NCBI GenBank assembly: GCA_030619615.1
Contig: JAUXBC010000020.1
Span: 1 to 10,716, forward strand
DNA length: 10,716 bases
DNA from: Dehalococcoidia bacterium
GTDB lineage: Bacteria > Chloroflexota > Dehalococcoidia > E44-bin15
Direction of reading: 5' to 3'
Shown: positions 5,933 through 10,716 of the stretch, in pieces
Position numbering within the stretch: position 1 is the stretch's first letter
Layout of the letters: the number at the start of each line of letters is the position of its first letter
Notes under the pieces: generated by a model
The model's database searches: none
Seen by the model: the letters and a program-made list of their open reading frames with translations, nothing else
Told to the model about the DNA's origin: nothing
Position numbers and translations under genes: made by a program

Positions 5933-6643
5933 ATGACCATGCTCGTTCTTGAAGCCAGCGATGCCCATATTGGCCAGATCAACTCCCGCTTCACCAGGGA
6001 GCCCCGCTATGACTGGATACATGCATTCCTAGACCTGGCCGAGCGTAGAAGACCCGATGCTGTAGTTCTGGCCGGGGACTGGGATGACCCGATGTGCCGG
6101 CGCTTGGAGGAGATCCTCAACCAGGAGCCATCTAAGTCGGCCCATGAGCACACCCGCCGCTTATCGGAGGTTTTGGGCTCCCGGCTCAAGGTCCTTGTCG
6201 GCAACCATGACCCCAGCATCGAGATGTACAGCAGGCTTTACCCTAGGGCTGAGGTTGGGGAGTGGGTGACCCTCGACGGGGTTTTCTACCGGCACGGCCA
6301 CCAGCATGATCAGGTGCAGGGGATCTTTGACCGGCTACTCGGCTGGTTCTATCCCCATCTCCCCTTCTTGCTGAAGGTGATGTTGAGGCCGACCCCGGCG
6401 CAGCGGCTGATGAGGGGGAGGCTCAGAGACTACAACCTTCACTGCGCCAGGGTCCTTGACCAGGCATACCTCTACCAGGAGAAGGAGGGTATTGCCGGAG
6501 GAGTGATCGGCCACTGCCACAGGGCGCACAGGGACATCAACGAGCCTAGGGGCATTCCCTGGGTGGTGGACGGCGGCTCCATAGGCTGCCAGGGGACCTA
6601 TGTAGAGGCGGTCGATGGGCAGGTCAGGGTTGTTCAAATATAA
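5933..6643 (+). CDS. Calcineurin-like metallophosphoesterase
   Basis: This 236-residue protein contains the full metal-binding motif set of the calcineurin-like superfamily in order: D10-x-H12, GDWDD (48-52), GNHD (90-93), HGH (121-123) and GHCH (193-196). It therefore probably has a two-metal active site that hydrolyses phosphoester or pyrophosphate bonds. The spacing and the HGHQHD and GHCHRAH segments resemble UDP-2,3-diacylglucosamine-hydrolase-like proteins, but the substrate cannot be assigned. The hydrophobic segment around 130-150 (LLGWFYPHLPFLLKVM) may be a lid or a membrane-contact helix. There is no ribosome binding site before the ATG. The second ATG at 5939 (residue 3) fits family N-termini better and may be the true start on a leaderless mRNA. 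A separately promoted methyltransferase follows 105 bp later. Confidence 0.88.
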   Translation: MTMLVLEASDAHIGQINSRFTREPRYDWIHAFLDLAERRRPDAVVLAGDWDDPMCRRLEEILNQEPSKSAHEHTRRLSEVLGSRLKVLVGNHDPSIEMYSRLYPRAEVGEWVTLDGVFYRHGHQHDQVQGIFDRLLGWFYPHLPFLLKVMLRPTPAQRLMRGRLRDYNLHCARVLDQAYLYQEKEGIAGGVIGHCHRAHRDINEPRGIPWVVDGGSIGCQGTYVEAVDGQVRVVQI

Positions 6644-6704
6644 AAAGGCTCGCTTATCCCTTCAACCTTCGCTTGATGCTCCTTATGCAGCTTTTGCCTC
6701 CCCG

Positions 6705-6713
6705 TGATATAAT
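6705..6713 (+). promoter_or_regulatory. Extended -10 promoter of the methyltransferase
   Basis: TGATATAAT is a perfect extended -10 element. No clear -35 lies at the right distance. Transcription would start near 6720, giving a leader of about 30 nt that contains the ribosome site of the methyltransferase. Confidence 0.6.
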
Positions 6714-6748
6714 TCATCGAAGCTGTGGTGGAGAGGTAAGGAAACCCT

Positions 6749-7693
6749 ATGCTCAAGGATCCTCAAGAAGCATTGCAAGGTGCTCGAGAGTTGCTGCTGG
6801 TGGGGAGCGCCCTTGAGGTGGGCATCTTCGCTGCCCTGGGTAATAGGGCACTCTCCGCCACGGGCATAGCATCAAGGCTGGGTCTTGATCGGCGAGCGGT
6901 ATGGACAGTGGCCGAAGCCCTGGCTGAGGCAGGCTACCTTGCCAAGAGAGGCAGCGCTTACAGGTTGACCGCTCAGTCCAAGGATTTTTTCATCCGCCCC
7001 TCCAGCCCCTCTTATGTGGCCGATTCGGTGATGCACTCCTATCAACAAATGGGGCGGTGGCTCAGTCTCCCCCAGGTATTGAAGGAGGGGCAGCCCAAGG
7101 AGCGGTGGCGGCCTCCAGAGGCGCTGGGGCATCTTGTGCGCGCCTTGGGCAAGGGGGCGGGAAGGATAGCGCCAAAGGTGGTGGAGGAGTGCCTCGGGCG
7201 CGCCCCCTCCGCCAAGAGCCTTCTCGATCTGGGGGGAGGCCAAGGCGTATACGCTAAGGAATTTGCCCGCAGCGGGCTCAGCGTCACCCTCTTTGACGTC
7301 CCGGAGGCCATCGAAATAGCGGCTGACTACCTGAAAGGGGAAGAGGGCATAACGCTGGTGGCAGGCAACTTCCTTGAATCGCTCCCCTCAGGGCCCTTCG
7401 ACATCGCCTTTTTGGGAAACGTCTGCCATATCTACGGGCCGGAGGAGAACCGCGCCCTCTTCAGCCGACTGAGGCCTATCCTCAGCATCAAAGGTCTTCT
7501 CGCTATCCTCGATTTCGTGCGTGGTCATAGCCCCATAGCAGCCACCTTTGGCGTGAACATGCTGGTGAGCACCCAGTCCGGCGGCACCTGGACAGAGGCG
7601 GAGTATAGCCAATGGCTCACCCAGAGCGGCTTCTGCAGGGTGAAGATTCATCATATCGAGGGCCACCAGCTGATACTGGCTGAGAAGGAATGA
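6749..7693 (+). CDS. SAM-dependent O-methyltransferase, acetylserotonin/plant-OMT type
   Basis: This is a 314-residue class I methyltransferase of the family that includes acetylserotonin O-methyltransferase and bacterial polyketide/carotenoid O-methyltransferases. Residues 5-90 form a winged-helix dimerisation domain (a helix-turn-helix-like ATGIASRLGLDRRAVWTVAEAL segment at about 37-58). The Rossmann SAM domain starts with LLDLGGGQGVYA (158-169), and the acidic ribose ligand is D183 in LFDVPEA. His227 in NVCHIYG lies where the catalytic histidine of this family is found. The length is typical. GAGAGGTAAGGA lies before the ATG. It probably methylates a hydroxyl of a small molecule; the substrate is unknown. 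It has its own extended -10 promoter and ends 9 bp from the convergent radical SAM gene. Confidence 0.9.
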   Translation: MLKDPQEALQGARELLLVGSALEVGIFAALGNRALSATGIASRLGLDRRAVWTVAEALAEAGYLAKRGSAYRLTAQSKDFFIRPSSPSYVADSVMHSYQQMGRWLSLPQVLKEGQPKERWRPPEALGHLVRALGKGAGRIAPKVVEECLGRAPSAKSLLDLGGGQGVYAKEFARSGLSVTLFDVPEAIEIAADYLKGEEGITLVAGNFLESLPSGPFDIAFLGNVCHIYGPEENRALFSRLRPILSIKGLLAILDFVRGHSPIAATFGVNMLVSTQSGGTWTEAEYSQWLTQSGFCRVKIHHIEGHQLILAEKE

Positions 7694-7702
7694 GTGGGGG
7701 GA

Positions 7703-8557
7703 TTAGAAGATCACCTCGCAGGGCAGGTCAAACCTGGCTGCCCAGTGCCAGACCTTAACCCTTAGCTCCTGGGAATAGGCACCTTCATAGTATAGCGCTT
7801 CACGGATGCTATCGATGGCTTGGGGGCATCTCCCTCGCAAAAGGCTAAACACCCGGGCCTTAACCGAGGGATAGAAGTTCATTCTGTCGGCGATAACCCT
7901 CCCTACTTTGGCCTCGGCGAACCTTTGGAATAGCTCCTCAACGGCATCGTCATTATCGGAGAAGTAGGGGAGTATGGGCCCGAAGAAGGCCAGCGTCTCG
8001 ATCCCTTCTTGGGCTAACTTCCTCAAGGCGGCAAGGCGACGAGAGGGCGGTGGAGCGACGGGCTCAAAGATGCGGGCGACCTCATCCCTGGCACTGGTGA
8101 TGGTGAAACCTACGGAGCAATTCCCTATCCTCTTGAAGAGGTCGATATCTCTGAGGGCGAGGTCGGACTTGGTTAGGATAGATACCTCTAGCTCTTGATG
8201 CTTAGCCAGCTCCTCAAGGCAGCGACGGGTGAGCTGGTATTTCCTCTCCAAGGGTTGGTAGGGATCGGTCACGCTGGAGAGTAGCACCGAGGCCGGGGCA
8301 GCCCTCTTAAGCTGGCGTGCCAGCACCTCGGGGGCGTTCACCTTGACGTCCACGAACCAACCCCATGGCTCGCGGTGGCCGGAGAACCTCTTCATGAAGC
8401 TGGCGTAGCAATAGGCGCAGCGATGGGCGCAACCGACATAGGGGTTGACGACATAGTCCACCCCCTCTATCCCGGACTTGTTGAGCACAGATTTGGCCCA
8501 GATCTCTGCAGTCTTTTGAGACCGTATTGCGTCTCTTTTTTTAGCAAACAATTTCAA
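7703..8557 (-). CDS. SplB-like radical SAM protein
   Basis: This 284-residue protein has the radical SAM cluster motif C43-x3-C47-x2-C50 within NPYVGCAHRCAYCYA. The surrounding pattern (KSVLNKSGIEGVDYVVNPY before it, SSVTDPYQPLE at 94-104) is characteristic of the COG1533 family, often labelled 'DNA repair photolyase' by similarity to spore photoproduct lyase. It binds a 4Fe-4S cluster and cleaves SAM; the substrate of this branch is not established, so a DNA-repair role is only inferred. The frame begins with TTG at 8557, because a TAG lies two codons upstream and no ATG precedes the conserved region. I see no good ribosome site, so translation may be weak. A cysteine at 280 near the C-terminus could be functional. 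It converges with the O-methyltransferase. Confidence 0.88.
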   Translation of the reverse strand: MKLFAKKRDAIRSQKTAEIWAKSVLNKSGIEGVDYVVNPYVGCAHRCAYCYASFMKRFSGHREPWGWFVDVKVNAPEVLARQLKRAAPASVLLSSVTDPYQPLERKYQLTRRCLEELAKHQELEVSILTKSDLALRDIDLFKRIGNCSVGFTITSARDEVARIFEPVAPPPSRRLAALRKLAQEGIETLAFFGPILPYFSDNDDAVEELFQRFAEAKVGRVIADRMNFYPSVKARVFSLLRGRCPQAIDSIREALYYEGAYSQELRVKVWHWAARFDLPCEVIF

Positions 8558-8996
8558 AGTGAACTAAGAGACCCTTTTAGGTCTAAAAAGTTGACCAAAC
8601 CGTCCTTACAACTTGAGCCCTCTGGGTATAGCGCCACGGGGGTGGAAATTCTAGAATGCAACTTGATAGCTTTTGAAAGGCCAGACCACACTCCCCGGGC
8701 TCCGCTCAAAAACCAAGTGAAGGTGTGCCCTGGCCTGCCCTACAAGGATCTCTTATCGGCATAGCGCCATTCTAGCCTCGCTCCAAAAAGGCGTCAAGCC
8801 CAGGCAAAGGTTATTGCCTTGGCCGGGGTCATCTTTCTTATTTGGTGCACCTGGCATGGGGGGCTTGACAGACTGGGGAAAATCTGTTAAAATTAGACAA
8901 TTTTTCACAAAATAATATAAGATTACCCTTCCCGCGGCCTCGATTTTTTAGCTCGCTGAGTGCCACAAAGGAAGGGGCTAGAAAAGGAGGCAGAAG
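8558..8996. other. Divergent intergenic region with structured elements
   Basis: These 439 bp separate the radical SAM gene from the tubulin-like gene. A small hairpin, AGACC/GGTCT, lies at 8569-8584. A larger interrupted hairpin lies at 8679-8735, with GGCCAG/CTGGCC outside and ACAC/GTGT inside. A hairpin at 8800-8822 (CCAGGCAA against TTGCCTTGG with one bulge) sits in front of the tubulin promoter but lacks a T-tract. A 9-bp direct repeat, ATAGCGCCA, occurs at 8628 and 8761. A 129-codon plus-strand frame (8375-8764) overlaps the radical SAM gene and looks spurious. Confidence 0.45.
8865..8893 (+). promoter_or_regulatory. Strong sigma-70-type promoter of the tubulin-like gene
   Basis: TTGACA (8865-8870, perfect) and TAAAAT (8888-8893, 5/6) are separated by exactly 17 bp. 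This is the best promoter in the window. The leader would be about 97 nt and includes a possible CCCTTCC/GGAAGGG pairing (8926-8932 with 8970-8976). Confidence 0.8.
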
Positions 8997-10196
8997 ATGA
9001 AACTCGTTGTTGTAGGGTTGGGACAGTGCGGTGGAAGAATCGCCGATGAATTTGCCAGAATGAACAAAAGGGCAGTATCGGAGCGCCGGGTGCTGATTAT
9101 TACCGGCGCTTACGCCGTGAATACGGACGAAGCTGACCTCACAGGACTGAGAACCATAAGTACCGACTACCAGCACAGGATCCTTTTGGGAGGGCGAAAG
9201 ACCGCAGGTCATGGCGTGGGCAAGATAAACGAGCTTGGTGCCCAGATAGCAACGGAGGGTGCAGACAAGATCGTCGATGCCATAAGGGTTACCCAGAGAT
9301 TCTACGAGACGGATGCCTTTCTAATAGTTGGTGGAGCGGCAGGCGGCACGGGCTCTGGAAGTTTGCCCATAGTGGTAGAGATCATAAAGGAAAGGTACAG
9401 AGACAAACCGGTTTATGCCCTGGTTGTCCTACCCTTTGAACATGAGGAAAATGCCGAGCTGAGATCCGTTTACAACACAGCTACCTGCCTCAAGTCTGTA
9501 TATTCCGTTGCCGACGCGGTATTTCTTGCCGACAACCAAAGGTACCTACGAAAGGATTCAAGCCTCAGACATAATATGGAGGAAATCAACAAGCAAATAG
9601 TGTCTCCCTTCTTCAACCTGTTTTGTGCTGGGGAGGAGAAAAAAAGGAAGTATATTGGAGCAAGGGTGGTCGACGCCGGCGACATAATACAGACGCTGGG
9701 AGGATGGACGGCGATAGGCTTTGGCACATCTGGTTTATCACTCTTTAAAGTTCCCTTGGAAAGGAAGCGGGACTTCAGAAAGAAGGGCACAGAGACGCAC
9801 AAAGGGCTACAGGCAATGGACGAGGCACTGAGCGAGCTTTCGCTCGATTGTAGGCCACAAGATGCGGGAAGCGCTCTGTACCTGCTGTCGGCTCCGGGCA
9901 AGGAAATGAATATGGACACGATTAAAGAGATCGGAGACTATTTGAAAGAGCTAGCACCGGATGCCACGATCAGAAGCGGTGACTATCCTAGAGAAAGAGG
10001 AGAGGTCAACATAACTCTGATACTATCTCAGCTTAGCGACGTCGACAGGGTAAAAGGGTATTACCACAAACTGACGGAATCTATTCCCGTGATGAAGAAG
10101 AGGGAGGAGGAGGTGGAGGCAAAGCTCAGAGCGCTGGAAGAGGCCTGGGAAGGGGTGCCAGTTTTCTCAGCGAAGGGTAACCACCCTCCCGCTTGA
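8997..10196 (+). CDS. CetZ/FtsZ-like tubulin-superfamily GTPase
   Basis: This is a 399-residue tubulin/FtsZ-fold GTPase. The nucleotide loops are all present: VVVGLGQCGGRI (4-15), VNTDEADL (41-48), TAGHGVGKINELGA (69-82) and the tubulin signature GGAAGGTGSG (112-121). D226 and D229 in VVDAGDIIQTLGG occupy the place of the T7-loop acidic residues that trigger GTP hydrolysis in the next subunit. The GHGVG-x-x-NELGA block and the D-x-x-DIIQTL block resemble archaeal CetZ, which controls cell shape, more than canonical FtsZ. The C-terminus (about 360-386) is a charged possible helix, with no FtsZ-type conserved tail for FtsA/ZipA. It probably polymerises in the cytoplasm. AAAAGGAGG lies six bases before the ATG. 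A DNA methyltransferase-repair gene follows 51 bp downstream and may be cotranscribed. The CetZ assignment is by motif reading only. Confidence 0.88.
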   Translation: MKLVVVGLGQCGGRIADEFARMNKRAVSERRVLIITGAYAVNTDEADLTGLRTISTDYQHRILLGGRKTAGHGVGKINELGAQIATEGADKIVDAIRVTQRFYETDAFLIVGGAAGGTGSGSLPIVVEIIKERYRDKPVYALVVLPFEHEENAELRSVYNTATCLKSVYSVADAVFLADNQRYLRKDSSLRHNMEEINKQIVSPFFNLFCAGEEKKRKYIGARVVDAGDIIQTLGGWTAIGFGTSGLSLFKVPLERKRDFRKKGTETHKGLQAMDEALSELSLDCRPQDAGSALYLLSAPGKEMNMDTIKEIGDYLKELAPDATIRSGDYPRERGEVNITLILSQLSDVDRVKGYYHKLTESIPVMKKREEEVEAKLRALEEAWEGVPVFSAKGNHPPA

Positions 10197-10242
10197 TTGT
10201 GGTGACCTGACTGGACAAAGGAAACCGGGTTTGCTACTCTAA

Positions 10243-10262
10243 ACAGCATGCGGGTATGCTGT
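10243..10262 (+). promoter_or_regulatory. Small hairpin over the MGMT start codon
   Basis: ACAGCAT (10243-10249) pairs with ATGCTGT (10256-10262) across GCGGGT. The 5' arm contains the first two bases of the ATG at 10248, and no good Shine-Dalgarno sequence precedes it. The element could lower translation or couple it to the upstream gene. Confidence 0.35.
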
Positions 10263-10716
10263 ACCCTTTTTGAAACCGAGCTTGGTTGGATGGGGTTGGT
10301 TGGCTCTTCAGCGGGGCTGCACCGCATTGTTTTGCCCCAATCCTCCCCAGAGGCGGTGCTCCATCTCCTGATGATAGGCTTAGCTGGGGTGATCGCCGAC
10401 CCCGCCCCTTTTGGCGACCTGCCCCATCGTTTGAGGCGCTATTTTAAGGGCGAGCCCATCTCCTTTGCCGATGAGCTGGACCTAGCCGGCGCCACCCCCT
10501 TTAGAAGCGCTGTGTGGCAAGCGACGCGCCTTATCCCCTATAGTGAGACCAAAAGCTATGGCTGGATCGCCCAGCAGATAGGAAGGCCGAGGGCTTTCCG
10601 CGCTGTAGGGCAAGCTCTGGCGAGAAACCCCTTCCCCATTGTAGTCCCCTGTCATCGGGTGCTGGCCAGGGATGGCAGCCTAAGAGGTTTCTCCGCAGGT
10701 TTGGAGATGAAAAAGC
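10248..10716 (+). CDS. Methylated-DNA--[protein]-cysteine S-methyltransferase (partial)
   Basis: The frame is open from ATG 10248 to the end of the window (156 codons plus one base), so the C-terminus is missing. It reads as an Ogt/MGMT-type suicide DNA-repair protein. The N-terminal ETELGWMGLVGSSAGLHRI segment (9-27) is typical, and TPFRSAVWQATRLIPYSETKSYGWIA (83-108) is the helix-turn-helix DNA-binding region. R118 in AFRAVG (116-121) fits the base-flipping arginine finger, and PCHRV (134-138) carries acceptor C135. GSLRGFSAG (143-151) follows as expected. The protein removes alkyl groups from O6 of guanine onto its cysteine. Only a few residues are likely lost at the window edge. An in-frame TGA lies upstream at 10203-10205 with no other start codon between. 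It lies 51 bp after the tubulin-like gene and is probably cotranscribed. Confidence 0.93.
   Translation, partial: MRVCCTLFETELGWMGLVGSSAGLHRIVLPQSSPEAVLHLLMIGLAGVIADPAPFGDLPHRLRRYFKGEPISFADELDLAGATPFRSAVWQATRLIPYSETKSYGWIAQQIGRPRAFRAVGQALARNPFPIVVPCHRVLARDGSLRGFSAGLEMKK

Noticed and set aside
8375..8764. 129-codon plus-strand frame across the radical SAM start
   Set aside because: Its first part is antisense to the conserved radical SAM cysteine region and its second part has no family features.
8800..8822. Hairpin before the tubulin promoter as an intrinsic terminator
   Set aside because: The stem has a bulge and is followed by CCGGGG instead of a T-tract, so it is kept only as a structure note.
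9470..9919. 149-codon minus-strand frame
   Set aside because: Fully antisense to the tubulin-like gene, with Ser/Pro-rich composition and no start signals.
1..10716. Archaeal origin, suggested by CetZ-like, PK-C-domain and COG1533 proteins
   Set aside because: Sigma-70-type promoters, AGGAGG ribosome sites and the RRM/zinc-ribbon pair point to Bacteria; the tRNA has no archaeal-specific feature.
1..10716. CRISPR array or complete insertion sequence
   Set aside because: No regularly spaced repeats and no intact transposase were found.

Overview
The window looks like a chromosomal segment of an uncultured bacterium. Bacterial-type promoters (TTGACA-N17-TAAAAT; three extended -10 elements of the form TGNTANAAT), strong AGGAGG ribosome binding sites and an intron-free tRNA-Ile argue for Bacteria. 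The gene mix fits Chloroflexota, perhaps Dehalococcoidia: a CxxC-x17-CxxC zinc-ribbon protein beside a small glycine-rich RRM protein, a stand-alone pyruvate-kinase C-domain protein, a ThDP enzyme, a SplB-like radical SAM protein and a CetZ/FtsZ-like tubulin. That assignment rests on recalled family distributions and is moderate at best.

Layout. Positions 1-43 end with a terminator of an upstream gene. A tRNA-Ile(GAT) follows at 168-241. A plus-strand pair encodes an eight-cysteine zinc-ribbon protein (404-709) and an RRM RNA-binding protein (787-1110). The zinc-ribbon start codon lies inside a perfect 12-bp stem, and a GC-rich hairpin separates the two genes. On the minus strand a MOP-type flippase (1314-2570) overlaps, by ATGA, a dolichol-phosphate-mannose-synthase-like glycosyltransferase whose recognisable part stops at the RRM stop codon, so it is a remnant. 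A stretch of about 760 bp (2571-3332) has no convincing gene but holds a hairpin, an extended -10 and a cluster of GAACT half-sites.

A minus-strand operon at 3333-5612 encodes a pyruvate-kinase C-domain-like protein followed by an acetolactate-synthase-like ThDP enzyme. Divergent from it are a calcineurin-like phosphoesterase (5933-6643), possibly on a leaderless message, and a SAM-dependent O-methyltransferase (6749-7693). The methyltransferase converges on a SplB-like radical SAM protein (7703-8557).

After a 439-bp intergenic region with an excellent sigma-70-type promoter comes a 399-residue CetZ-like tubulin GTPase (8997-10196). A methylated-DNA-protein cysteine methyltransferase starts 51 bp later and runs off the window.

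The most notable points are the CetZ-like tubulin in an apparently bacterial context, the start-codon-sequestering leader of the zinc-ribbon/RRM pair, and the pairing of an orphan pyruvate-kinase regulatory domain with a ThDP enzyme. No CRISPR array, complete insertion sequence or rRNA is present.
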